From NCBI RefSeq assembly GCF_000758945.1, contig NZ_JRND01000014.1:1-64000 (forward strand): a stretch of DNA of 64,000 nucleotides. Direction: 5' to 3'. Every line of letters begins with the position of its first letter. The stretch's first letter is position 1. Shown piece by piece: positions 34,995-43,393 of the stretch. The notes below the pieces were generated by a model. It saw only the letters and a program-made list of their open reading frames with translations, was not told where the DNA came from and did not search any database. The stretch is from Lancefieldella parvula_C. Its GTDB lineage: Bacteria; Actinomycetota; Coriobacteriia; Coriobacteriales; Atopobiaceae. A program made the translations under genes and the position numbers.

Positions 34995-35675
34995 TTAAAC
35001 AGCTGTACGGCTCTTTCTTTTTACAACAATATCTTCAATTTGCTGAACGATTTCTTTGATATATGTCTTGCCTTGAGGCGTGAGCCCAACCATAGTTACT
35101 CTTCTTGAAAGAGCATCGTCATGTTTGCGCTGTACCAGGCCACTTTCTGCCAAAGCAGTAAGAGACATAGAAACCGTTGGCTGCAAAAGACCAAGCGCGT
35201 CAACAATCTCTGTAATTGAAAGAGCGTCTTTAGGAGAATCTAGAATTGCAAGAAGCACCATATCTGCTGCCCTGCAATACAGCGCTCCCATAGCGTCAAC
35301 ATACATGACGATGCGCTCAAACGAAGTACGTGAAAGCGCCTGGCCGGGTGCAATACGAGCACAGGTAAGCTTGGACAGCTCCTCAACTGCTTCTACACCC
35401 TTTTCTGTGATGATACACACTACGTTGCGTCGATCAATGGCGCCTTCATCTCTCTTGATGAAACCAAGCCTTGCCAGGTGCGAGGTACGATGAGTAATCG
35501 TAGGACGAAGAGCACTCTGATACTCGGCAATTTCTGAAGTCTTAACAGGGGCGCCCTTCACATTGAGGCGACACAAAATAGCAAACTCTTCAAACGTGAG
35601 TCGTCTGTTAGCAGGCACCACTCTTCTAACCAAGTTGTAAGACCTGCGAATGGACATGTACTCGCGAAGTTCCAT
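34995..35675 (-). CDS. MarR-like regulator with two winged-helix domains
   Basis: DNA-binding protein, 226 aa. The first wing-helix region (about residues 20-105; FEEFAILCRLNVKG, ALRPTITHRTSHLARLGFI, RRNVVCIITEKGVEAVEEL) and the second (about 140-220; VLLAILDSPKDALSITEIV, LLQPTVSMSLTALAESGLV, RRVTMVGLTPQGKTYI) each look like a complete MarR-type winged helix. A single chain could thus form a pseudo-dimer. GGAGG lies just upstream of the ATG at 35675. It is monocistronic between rho and argS; targets unknown. Confidence 0.8.
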   Translation of the reverse strand: MELREYMSIRRSYNLVRRVVPANRRLTFEEFAILCRLNVKGAPVKTSEIAEYQSALRPTITHRTSHLARLGFIKRDEGAIDRRNVVCIITEKGVEAVEELSKLTCARIAPGQALSRTSFERIVMYVDAMGALYCRAADMVLLAILDSPKDALSITEIVDALGLLQPTVSMSLTALAESGLVQRKHDDALSRRVTMVGLTPQGKTYIKEIVQQIEDIVVKRKSRTAV

Positions 35676-36004
35676 AGAGACCTCCACTCTTATGCCCGAA
35701 CCATTTACTATTTGCTCGCATAATGAGTATACCCCTAAAAAACACGTGTTAACGTGGGGACAAAACAATAGTTAGTCAAAAATATGTTAGAAAATGGTGC
35801 TTATATGACATCAAAATAGGCTTTTATATGCTGAAATATAAAATTTAAGTAATAAATATTAATTTTATTATCTCTTTTATACATTAAAAAATTTTTTACA
35901 TAACGCAGAAATGTGGAAATTATCTGGAGGAATTCACTAAAGATACCGTGCAGGTATTCAATACTTGCACGGTATCATGACAAAACAACATAGTTAGCTA
36001 TCGT
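35676..36004. other. AT-rich intergenic region marR-like / argS
   Basis: 329 bp. Near the regulator start a CACGTGTTAACGTG inverted repeat (35743-35756) sits about 70 bp upstream of the ATG and could be an autoregulatory site. A very AT-rich middle part (35800-35900) shows no gene. The argS terminator hairpin ends the region. Confidence 0.4.
35938..35976 (-). terminator. Terminator-like hairpin after argS
   Basis: A 17-bp stem with one G-U pair (35942-35958 with 35960-35976) lies 29 bp past the argS stop. The T-run on the minus strand is short (TTT). Confidence 0.7.
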
Positions 36005-37849
36005 TTACATTGCCTCAGGAGCAGAAACACCAATCAGATCAAGAGCAATTGCAAGTACGCGACGGGTTGCATCACACGCAGCAAGACGAGCCTTAGAAAG
36101 CTCTGCGTCCAGTGGGCGTCCTTCAGAAGGAAGCACCTGACAGACGGTATAGAATGCATGGAACTGACCAGCAAGCTCTTCAATGTAGTGCGTAATGCGG
36201 AATGGTGCCCTATCGCGAGCACAGCCTTCAACAAGACCTGGGAACTCAAAGAGTTTACGAGCAAGAGCCTGCTCAGCGTCTTCAGAGAGCAGCCCAAGAT
36301 CAACCTCAGAGCCAATAGCCTTATCTGCAACAGCGTCCATACCAAGTGCCTTTGCCTCATCAAGGTCAACGCCAGCAGCACGGCGCAAAATAGAACAAAT
36401 ACGAGCGTGAGCATACTGAACGTAATACACAGGATTAGAGCTGTCCTGACGCTTTACCTGCTCAATGTCAAAGTCAATCATCTGGTTGGAAGACTTTGAA
36501 ACAAGGGTGTAGCGCGTTGCATCAACACCAACCTCGGCGAGAAGCTCGTCAAAATGGATACCAGTTCCTTTGCGCTTAGACATTCTGACGGCGACACCGT
36601 TTCTGAGCAGGTTAACAAGCTGTCCAAGCAAAACCTCAAACTGAGTTGGGTAACCAAGAGCCGTTGCAGCAGAGCGGACTCGTTGAATATATCCGTGATG
36701 ATCTGCTCCCCAAATATCAATAACGTGGTCGACACGCTGGAACTTGTTCCAGTGGTACGCAACGTCGGAAGCAAAATAGGTATACTCACCATTTGTTTTG
36801 ATGAGTACACGGTCCTTATCGTCACCAAAATCAGTGGAACGGAAGAACAGCGCGCCCTCATCAGAACGGTACAGGTAGCCAAGCTTATCCAGAGCATCAA
36901 GCGCACGATCAACGGCATCTTTACCCTGGTCGTCCTTAACGTATAGAGAGCGCTCAGAGAACCAAACATCAAAGTCAGCGCGGGCGTTGTGGCAGGTATT
37001 TTTGATGGACTCGAGCATCATCTTGTAACCACGCTCGCGGAACTCTGCCATGCGCTCATCTTCAGATTTGTCTGCCCAGACCTCTCCGTCATTTTTGAGG
37101 AAGAAAAGTCCCAGGTCAACAATATAATCTCCAGCGTATGCATTACCGCCAAGAGAGTTAATGAACTCGTCAGTAAACGGATGCTCCTCTGGATGAGCAT
37201 CATCTTCATCTGCAACGTAAGCATTGCGATCTTCTGCAAGCACCTGTGCGGCTGCATCAGCGTCAATGTCGCGCTTCTGCATAATATCAATGAGCTGCAG
37301 ATAACGCTTAGATATGGAGTGACCAAAGACGTCCATCTGAGAGCCATGATCGTTGACGTAGTACTCGCGCTCAACGTCATAGCCTGCAAAGGCAAGAATG
37401 CGGCTTAGAGAATCTCCAAGCGCCGCCCAACGACCATGACCAATGTGCAGAGGGCCCACGGGATTTGCAGAAACGTACTCTACCTGGACCTTTTGACCGG
37501 CGCCAAAAGAAGAACGGCCAAAGTCTGCGCCCTGCTCGCGAACAGTATTAAAAATCTCATTGCCCGCAGCAGTTGACAGATAGAAGTTTACAAAGCCAGG
37601 ACCTGCAACCTCAACGCGCTCAATCTGAGCATCTTTGGCAATATGTGCCACAAGAGCTGCTGCAATATCGCGCGGTGCTTTATGTGCCAGCTTTGCAGAA
37701 CGCATTGCAACCGTAGAAGACCAGTCTCCATTTGATGAGTCCTGTGGGCGCTCAAGTCCCACATCATCAATCTGGAATTCAGGCAACTCACCCGCAGCCT
37801 GGGCATCTGCCAAGGCTTGACGTACAAGTTCCTCGATCTTCTCGCGCAT
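36005..37849 (-). CDS. argS: Arginyl-tRNA synthetase
   Basis: Class I synthetase charging tRNA-Arg, 614 aa. HIGH motif in ANPVGPLHIGHGRWAALGD near residue 137, KMSKS-type loop as VRMSKRKGTG near 430, and the C-terminal DALR anticodon domain with ITHYIEELAGQFHAFY. AAAGGAG precedes the ATG. It lies 68 bp after pncB in the same direction and may be cotranscribed with it. Confidence 0.96.
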   Translation of the reverse strand: MREKIEELVRQALADAQAAGELPEFQIDDVGLERPQDSSNGDWSSTVAMRSAKLAHKAPRDIAAALVAHIAKDAQIERVEVAGPGFVNFYLSTAAGNEIFNTVREQGADFGRSSFGAGQKVQVEYVSANPVGPLHIGHGRWAALGDSLSRILAFAGYDVEREYYVNDHGSQMDVFGHSISKRYLQLIDIMQKRDIDADAAAQVLAEDRNAYVADEDDAHPEEHPFTDEFINSLGGNAYAGDYIVDLGLFFLKNDGEVWADKSEDERMAEFRERGYKMMLESIKNTCHNARADFDVWFSERSLYVKDDQGKDAVDRALDALDKLGYLYRSDEGALFFRSTDFGDDKDRVLIKTNGEYTYFASDVAYHWNKFQRVDHVIDIWGADHHGYIQRVRSAATALGYPTQFEVLLGQLVNLLRNGVAVRMSKRKGTGIHFDELLAEVGVDATRYTLVSKSSNQMIDFDIEQVKRQDSSNPVYYVQYAHARICSILRRAAGVDLDEAKALGMDAVADKAIGSEVDLGLLSEDAEQALARKLFEFPGLVEGCARDRAPFRITHYIEELAGQFHAFYTVCQVLPSEGRPLDAELSKARLAACDATRRVLAIALDLIGVSAPEAM

Positions 37850-37917
37850 GGTTCTCCTTTAAATTCAATGCACGTGTGCAGCGTAATTACGTAGTTGGTT
37901 GTGTAGCTTCTAAAGGA

Positions 37918-39414
37918 CTACTCAGTTTCCTCGGAAGATTTTACCTGATGTTGAGCAGCAAGTTCGTGACGCAAATTGGCCAGACCGCGCTCAAGACCCA
38001 CAGGATAAATCTGAGGGTTCAAGAAACGTGTATACGCTGCATCCAGACGCATAAGCGCTGCGTGACAGCGATCGCGCGCAACCTCAATAGACTCGCTCTC
38101 CCCTACACGCTTGCCGCCTTCTACCAGCCTTACCATCAGCTCGCGAGAAGTTCCTTCAAGCTTGTGGGTTGAATACGGGTCAATAATGTCGACAACAGTT
38201 GCCTTAGACTCTGGACTCTTGGTTACCAGGTAATCTGGGTCAAAAATCATGTCGCCTGCAGGGCAGCCGTTTGCATCATAGAAGCGGCGAATGTGCTGAA
38301 TGCCTGGGACGGTACGCTTGTAAGCCATCTCGGACAGCTTAATAACAGGAGTCCAAGGCTCAGCAGCAGACTGACGACGAGCGGTGAGCTTATAGACGCC
38401 GCCAAGCGAAGGCTGAGGATCGCAGGTGGCAAGCTTGGTACCAACACCAAAGGCGTCAATAGGTGCGCCCTGAGCAAAGAGCGACTGGATGGTGTACTCG
38501 TCAAGATCATTTGAAACAGAAATCTTGATGTAAGGAAGGCCAGCCTCGTCAAAAGCCTTGCGAGCTTCCTTAGAAAGGCGCGCAAGGTCTCCGGAGTCAA
38601 TACGAACAGCATTCAAGCGCTCGCCACGCTCTTCCATCTCTTTTGCCACAATAATAGCGTTCTTGATGCCTTCGTGAACATCATAAGTATCAAGCAGAAG
38701 TGAGCAGTTAGTTGGGCTAGATTTTGCAAACGCCCTAAAGGCATCAAGCTCAGTATCAAACGACATTACCCAAGAGTGTGCGTGGGTACCAAAAACAGGA
38801 ATGCCGTAAATTTTGCCAGCAAGGACATTTGAAGTGCTTGAAGCACCTGCAATATAGGAAGCGCGAGCAACAGCCAAGCCACCATCTGGACCTTGCGCAC
38901 GACGCAGACCAAAGTCAGAGACGGGATTGCCCTGAGCAGCCTTGATAACGCGAGCGCACTTAGTTGCTGCCAAAGTCTGGAAGTTGACCAGGTTAAGCAG
39001 GGCGGTCTCAATGAGCTGGCAATCAACAATGGAGCCCTCAACGCGGACCATAGGCTCACGTGGGAAAACAAGCTCTCCCTCGGGGATTGCATCAATGGTT
39101 ACATTGAGCTTGTGGTTGCACAAAAACTCCAAAAACGCTGGCTTAAAGAGACGACCGCCACCAGGAGAGTTAATGCTTGCTAGGTAGTCAATATCATCGT
39201 CTTCAAAGATAAAGTTCTCAACTAAGTCAGCAATTTGACCAGTACCACAAGAAATTGCAAATCCACCATTAAAGGGATTCTCGCGGAAGAATGCGGTAAA
39301 GCATGCCTCTGCATTAACAAGACCGGCTTCCCAATAACCTTGAGCCATCGTGAGCTCATACAAGTCTGTATTAAGGCTAACGTCTGAGGGTTTGGTACGA
39401 TCAGTGAGTGACAT
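37918..39414 (-). CDS. pncB: Nicotinate phosphoribosyltransferase
   Basis: NAD salvage enzyme, 498 aa, joining nicotinate and PRPP with ATP. Family blocks: NTDLYELTMAQGYWEAG at the N-terminus, DFGLRRAQGPDGGLAVARAS near 165, VRIDSGDLARLSKEARKAFD and GAPIDAFGVGTKLATCDPQ in the barrel. It is about 60 bp downstream of the tail-anchored protein gene. No riboswitch or NrtR-like site was recognised. Confidence 0.94.
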   Translation of the reverse strand: MSLTDRTKPSDVSLNTDLYELTMAQGYWEAGLVNAEACFTAFFRENPFNGGFAISCGTGQIADLVENFIFEDDDIDYLASINSPGGGRLFKPAFLEFLCNHKLNVTIDAIPEGELVFPREPMVRVEGSIVDCQLIETALLNLVNFQTLAATKCARVIKAAQGNPVSDFGLRRAQGPDGGLAVARASYIAGASSTSNVLAGKIYGIPVFGTHAHSWVMSFDTELDAFRAFAKSSPTNCSLLLDTYDVHEGIKNAIIVAKEMEERGERLNAVRIDSGDLARLSKEARKAFDEAGLPYIKISVSNDLDEYTIQSLFAQGAPIDAFGVGTKLATCDPQPSLGGVYKLTARRQSAAEPWTPVIKLSEMAYKRTVPGIQHIRRFYDANGCPAGDMIFDPDYLVTKSPESKATVVDIIDPYSTHKLEGTSRELMVRLVEGGKRVGESESIEVARDRCHAALMRLDAAYTRFLNPQIYPVGLERGLANLRHELAAQHQVKSSEETE

Positions 39415-39474
39415 AGTTGCTCTTTTCGGTTGGTCAAAAACTGACGGTGAGACGATATATCTAGAGTAGCAGTC

Positions 39475-39918
39475 CTACAAAATAAATTGGCTTACAACAA
39501 AGACAACTGCGAGAATTACCACAGTTCCAATAACAATTTTTTGCCCCAGAGGCATTTTGATGTCTTCGTCGTCCTCATCGGGCTCCATGAGAGCACGGCC
39601 CTTTGCGCGCTGCTCCTGAATGCGACGGACTTGCTCAGCCTCCTGCTGAGCTGCCTGACGTGCGGCACGCTGCTGAGCTTCACTTTCCGCTACTGCATCC
39701 ACCTCTGCCTGAACTGCAGCTTCTGCCTGGGCAGCACGGGTCTTCTCTGCACGAAGCGTCTCAAGCTCAGCGCGCTCCTTCTCTGCGCGAAGAGCCTCGA
39801 GCTCCCTGCGCTCTTTCTCTGCGCGAAGCGCTTCCAGCTCGGCGCGCTCCGCGTCCGTGAGCGCAGCCGCCTGTGGCGCTGGGGTGGTTTGGAGCTCTTC
39901 GGGTTTCTCGACAGACAT
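39475..39918 (-). CDS. Small tail-anchored coiled-coil protein
   Basis: 147 aa, family not recognised. Residues 20-100 are a highly charged helix including three 12-residue units of the type ERAELEALRAEK, encoded by three 36-bp tandem DNA units (39743-39850). An acidic EPDEDDEDI hinge follows, then one hydrophobic helix (IVIGTVVILAVVFVVSQFIL) at the very C-terminus, so the coiled coil should face the cytosol. Its ATG lies 2 nt after the stop of the radical-SAM gene, suggesting coupled expression. Function unknown. Confidence 0.75.
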   Translation of the reverse strand: MSVEKPEELQTTPAPQAAALTDAERAELEALRAEKERRELEALRAEKERAELETLRAEKTRAAQAEAAVQAEVDAVAESEAQQRAARQAAQQEAEQVRRIQEQRAKGRALMEPDEDDEDIKMPLGQKIVIGTVVILAVVFVVSQFIL

Positions 39919-39920
39919 GG

Positions 39921-40958
39921 TTACTCCTCGGTTTGCGTATCGGGGATGCTGGTGGTAGTGCGGGTTGAAGCGTCGGTAGCGTTGCTGCGAGCCGAGCGGA
40001 GCTTGAGCGCGGGACCCTCAACGCCTGTTGCGTCAAAGGCTGGCACAAAACTCTCGGAGACGGTTCCACCCTCCTGCCACCACAGGTTCTCAAAGCCCAG
40101 GTCATCCGCATGACAGAGCACCAACTCGTATTCCTCGTCAGAAAGCGTTCCAGAAAGCGGACCGCCAGCCGCGCGCATGCGCTCGTTGGGCGTGTACTGA
40201 TTCATGATTGATACGTCTACATCATTATGACAAAGATTCCACACGCGGTTGAGCACCTCGCAGGAATCATCCGCGTGCGTGGGCATGACCAGATGGCGCA
40301 CAATGATGCCCTGCAACATGCGACCGTCATCATCCAGCTTGCGCCCGCCACGACTCATCACCGAGTCATGCATAACTTCAAGCGCGGCCATAGACATCTC
40401 GGGGTAATCTGCTGCGTACGAGAGCTCCTTTGCCAGCGCGGGGTCTGCATACTTGACGTCCGTCAGCCAAATATCAATAACGCTCGAAACTTTCTGTACG
40501 ACCTCTGGCAGCTCATATCCCGAGGTATTACACACTATTGGGAGCGTCAATCCCGCCTCTTTTGCCAGCGTCACTGCTTCAATTATGTGTGGCGAGAAGT
40601 GCAAAGGAGTTACAAGGTTGATGTTGAGCGCACCCTGAGCTTGCAGTTCAAGCATCATCTGGGCTAGGCGCTCAGTTGTGACTGGCTTGCCAAAACCTTC
40701 TTGCGAGATCTGGTGATTCTGGCAGAACACGCATCTGAGCGGGCAACCTGTGAAGAAAATTGCACCTGATCCGGCCTCGCCCGAAATAGGAGGTTCTTCC
40801 CAAAAGTGTAGCGCAGAACGAGCCACACGAATGGTGCTTGAAGCTCCACAAAGGCCCGCTTTACCAGCGTTTCTTTGAGCATGGCAGCGCCTTGGGCAGA
40901 GTTCACAGACGTCGTAGGCAGAAAACGTAAGGGCATGAGGTGATGGTGCACTACCCAA
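39921..40958 (-). CDS. Radical-SAM protein, PflA-like activase (COG1313 type)
   Basis: Iron-sulfur enzyme, 345 aa. The radical-SAM cluster motif CxxxCxxC is in FTGCPLRCVFCQNHQIS near residue 75. A second Cys set, CELCPRRCHAQRNAGKAGLC, lies at residues 18-37, typical of this PflA-related group; substrate is unknown for the family. The only in-frame start is TTG at 40958, with GGAGG about 10 nt upstream and a GGCGAGAAACCC motif between the two. The last 30 residues (Ser/Thr-rich) look non-conserved. First gene ahead of the coiled-coil protein and pncB. Confidence 0.82.
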   Translation of the reverse strand: MGSAPSPHALTFSAYDVCELCPRRCHAQRNAGKAGLCGASSTIRVARSALHFWEEPPISGEAGSGAIFFTGCPLRCVFCQNHQISQEGFGKPVTTERLAQMMLELQAQGALNINLVTPLHFSPHIIEAVTLAKEAGLTLPIVCNTSGYELPEVVQKVSSVIDIWLTDVKYADPALAKELSYAADYPEMSMAALEVMHDSVMSRGGRKLDDDGRMLQGIIVRHLVMPTHADDSCEVLNRVWNLCHNDVDVSIMNQYTPNERMRAAGGPLSGTLSDEEYELVLCHADDLGFENLWWQEGGTVSESFVPAFDATGVEGPALKLRSARSNATDASTRTTTSIPDTQTEE

Positions 40959-41039
40959 GGGTTTCTCGCCTCCCGTCGTATCTGCTCAGGCAGATGGTGG
41001 TATAAAAAACGCGCAGGGTCTCTGCGCGCGTCAAAGTCA

Positions 41040-41115
41040 TGGTGGAGATAAAGGGATTCGAACCCTCGGCCTCTGCCTTGCGAAGGCAGCGCTCTCCCAA
41101 CTGAGCTATATCCCC
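41040..41115 (-). tRNA. tRNA-Ala (anticodon CGC)
   Basis: Acceptor GGGGATA pairs with TATCTCC (one G-U), discriminator A, encoded CCA. Anticodon stem CTGCC/GGCAG with loop TTCGCAA gives CGC, reading GCG. Confidence 0.94.
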
Positions 41116-41208
41116 GTTGCGGTACTTATTGTGGCAATCAGGAGCAGGTATGTCAATGATTATGCGAGCGGAATGAGTAGCTGTAGACTTGTGCTGAGGC
41201 GCGCAACG

Positions 41209-41292
41209 CTTCCACGGACCATTGCGGCTCTTCCGCGGACTGTCAGTGTTCTTCCGTGAGCCGTCGCGACTCTCCGCGAGCCTTCACAGTTT
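41209..41292. repeat. Four degenerate 21-bp tandem units
   Basis: Four consecutive 21-nt units beginning CTTCC(A/G)CGGAC or CTCCGCGAGCC (starts 41209, 41230, 41251, 41272) between tRNA-Ala and tagO. The spacing equals two helical turns. The rest of the 483-bp gap (41116-41598) holds a 9-bp hairpin ACCCACCTT/AAGGTGGGT (41344-41364) and the tagO promoter; an open frame across it looks non-coding. Confidence 0.5.
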
Positions 41293-41517
41293 AAACACAG
41301 ACTGCCGAGGCACAAAAATATCCTTCCCCGCAGTCATCTATGAACCCACCTTCATAAGGTGGGTGCCGCGCTCGAGCGTTCCAGCTTCCTTAACAACGAA
41401 GGATGCCTGTACTGAACACGAGATTAGGCTCCCTGAAAAAACTTGTCGGTTCACCCAGTTTAGACCGCGGGAGAAGGACAATTTTTACTATAAAGAAATT
41501 ATAAAAAGATTAAAGTC

Positions 41518-41546
41518 TTGACTTGTTTTTTAATGAGAAGCACAAT
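41518..41546 (+). promoter_or_regulatory. Putative promoter of tagO
   Basis: TTGACT (41518-41523), a 17-bp spacer and CACAAT (41541-41546), about 50 bp before the start codon. Confidence 0.55.
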
Positions 41547-41598
41547 TAAATGGTGTGGATTTTAGCAGTTAAATACTGTTTTTTGGAGGGTATGTAGC

Positions 41599-42819
41599 TT
41601 GAACCTCTGGGTAACCATGTTTTGTGTTTTCCTCTCGGCTGGTCTTGGTTCAGCTCTGATTACCCCTGCCGTTCGTCAACTGGCTTGGAAGCTTGGAGTT
41701 GTCGATAAACCCTCTGCACGTCGAGTCAATAAAAAACCTATTCCTCGCATGGGCGGCGTTGCAATTTTCTTTGGGTTAGCCGTTGCTATGCTGGTGCGTT
41801 ATGGCGTTGAAGCAATCCTTGGACATGCAGAAATCACCCTTTCTTCTCGCTATTATCTCAACGTCAACTTCTGGATTGTTGGCGCTGCATTTGCGGTAAT
41901 TTTCTTGACCGGCCTGCTCGACGATATTTTTTCTCTCAAGCCTATTCAGAAACTCGCTGGTCAGGTAATTGCTGCATGCATCGCCGCTGCGGGTGGCCTG
42001 ATTATCGGTAACGTTGTTGATCCGTTTTCCGCGTACGGCTTTGTGGATCTTGGATGGCTCGCCTACCCAGCGACTGTCATCTACCTGGTTGCCTACGCCA
42101 ATATCATCAACCTCATTGATGGTCTTGATGGACTTTCTGCAGGTATTTCTTGCATCGCATCAACCACGATGTTTGTGCTTTCTATCTGGGCAGGTCGCTT
42201 CGATGCAGCTCTTTTAAGTGCAGCCATCGCTGGCACCACGCTGGGATTCTTAGTTCACAACTCTTATCCTGCAACAATCTTCATGGGCGATTCTGGTTCG
42301 CTAACCTTGGGATTTGCTTTGGGAACAATTTCGCTTTTGTCTGTCACTCGTTGGGCGGGACTCACAACCATCATTGTTCCTCTCGTCGTTGCAGGTATTC
42401 CAATTATTGATACGTTCTCGGCAATTGTCCGCCGCACACGCGCACATGTTAGTTTTGCCACAGCTGATCGTGGACACATCCATCACCGCTTAATGGCTCA
42501 CGGTTATAACCAGCGCCAAGCAGTTCTTTTGATGTACGGTTGGACTGCCCTTCTGTGCGTTGGTTCGCTCATTATGACGCAGGTCAATACGATGCCTCGT
42601 ATTGCAATTTTTGTCATGCTACTTACTATGTCTGCTTTCTTTGCAAAGTACCTGCATCTTTTTGAGCCTGTTCTGCTTCACCATACTGATCCAAAGACTG
42701 GTGAAGACGAACTCATTACCCCTAAAGATCCAGGCTTCGATGAAGAAATTAAGCAGCTCCACGAAGAAGAGCATGAGCACATCGAAGAGCTCATTCACAG
42801 AGACCACAAGAGCGAATAA
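41599..42819 (+). CDS. tagO: Undecaprenyl-phosphate GlcNAc-1-phosphate transferase (TagO/WecA family)
   Basis: Polytopic membrane enzyme, 406 aa, that starts wall-glycan assembly by moving a HexNAc-1-phosphate onto undecaprenyl phosphate. About eleven hydrophobic segments. Family motifs: PSARRVNKKPIPRMGG, the catalytic LLDDIFSLKP, NIINLIDGLDGLSAG, FMGDSGSLTLGF and the WecA-type loop DRGHIHHRLMAHG. The C-terminal 45 residues are acidic and His-rich. Start is TTG at 41599 with GGAGGG 9-10 nt upstream; no better ATG fits. Monocistronic here; no other wall-glycan genes adjoin. Confidence 0.92.
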   Translation: MNLWVTMFCVFLSAGLGSALITPAVRQLAWKLGVVDKPSARRVNKKPIPRMGGVAIFFGLAVAMLVRYGVEAILGHAEITLSSRYYLNVNFWIVGAAFAVIFLTGLLDDIFSLKPIQKLAGQVIAACIAAAGGLIIGNVVDPFSAYGFVDLGWLAYPATVIYLVAYANIINLIDGLDGLSAGISCIASTTMFVLSIWAGRFDAALLSAAIAGTTLGFLVHNSYPATIFMGDSGSLTLGFALGTISLLSVTRWAGLTTIIVPLVVAGIPIIDTFSAIVRRTRAHVSFATADRGHIHHRLMAHGYNQRQAVLLMYGWTALLCVGSLIMTQVNTMPRIAIFVMLLTMSAFFAKYLHLFEPVLLHHTDPKTGEDELITPKDPGFDEEIKQLHEEEHEHIEELIHRDHKSE

Positions 42820-42970
42820 GTCGGGAAAACAGCTGAGCTCTTCCCGCACCCACATCGATCGCCATGTAAGCTGTGACTACACGGATTTCTCGGCCTCTGA
42901 ACCGCGCGCTCTTCTCGCCAAGTGCGCAAATGACATGCTCTTCTCACTAAGGATGACTTTCCAACATTGC

Positions 42971-43231
42971 GCGCCTGAAAAGTGCAAAGAATCTGTATTT
43001 GAGGTACAGATTCTTTAACAAAATCAGGCAAATCCACAGTTTCTTTTGCATTTTTAGGCAAAATTTACAGATTCTTTTATGAAATCAGGCGCATGAAAGA
43101 TAGGCGCTTCAGCCCTAAATTTTTGAGCCTGAAAGCTGCATCATGTCTGAGTAAATTTACTCAGACATGGCGAGAAAAACCGGCAATTAGCTCAGATATG
43201 GTGTACTTTTCCGGCAAATCGTTCAGACATG
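42971..43231. repeat. 261-bp structured repeat, copy 2
   Basis: Ungapped partner of 25501-25761, in the 574-bp gap between tagO (+) and rplT (-). The hairpin 43142-43152 with 43159-43169 has a compensatory T-A pair where copy 1 has A-T. The closing arm (42973-42982 with 43206-43215) has one mismatch. TCAGACATGGCGAGAAAA occurs twice (43161 and 43223). Two 21-bp units of the type TGACCTC(A/G)AC(T/C)G follow at about 43251-43292. The open frame across it is not a convincing gene. The part 42820-42970 holds a GGGAA/TTCCC hairpin after tagO and nothing else recognised. Confidence 0.75.
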
Positions 43232-43310
43232 GCGAGAAAATCAGGCGCGTCGTGACCTCAACTGTGCGCGCCATGACCTCGACCGTTCGTGCCCCCCAGC
43301 GAAATTCTCG

Positions 43311-43350
43311 CCAAAAGAAAACCCCGCACATCCAAAAGGACATACGGGGT
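43311..43350 (-). terminator. Terminator of infC-rpmI-rplT
   Basis: Stem of ACCCCG/CGGGGT (43321-43326 with 43345-43350) continued by wobble and TCC/GGA pairs around AAAA; TTTTCTTTTGG follows on the minus strand. Confidence 0.85.
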
Positions 43351-43393
43351 CTAGCTATCTAGCTGTAATAAAATTGCTCAGTGCAAACCGAGG

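Noticed and set aside
39743..39850. Regular 36-bp repeats suggesting a CRISPR array
   Set aside because: The units are contiguous without spacers, lie in frame in a coding sequence and encode a coiled coil; no cas gene is nearby.
41222..41521. 99-aa frame between tRNA-Ala and tagO
   Set aside because: It is produced by the 21-bp tandem units, has no ribosome site and overlaps the tagO promoter.
43093..43362. 89-aa plus-strand frame across repeat copy 2, similar to a frame at 25545-25820
   Set aside because: The similarity follows from the DNA repeat itself; the frames start at different places, lack ribosome sites and run into unrelated flanks and a terminator.
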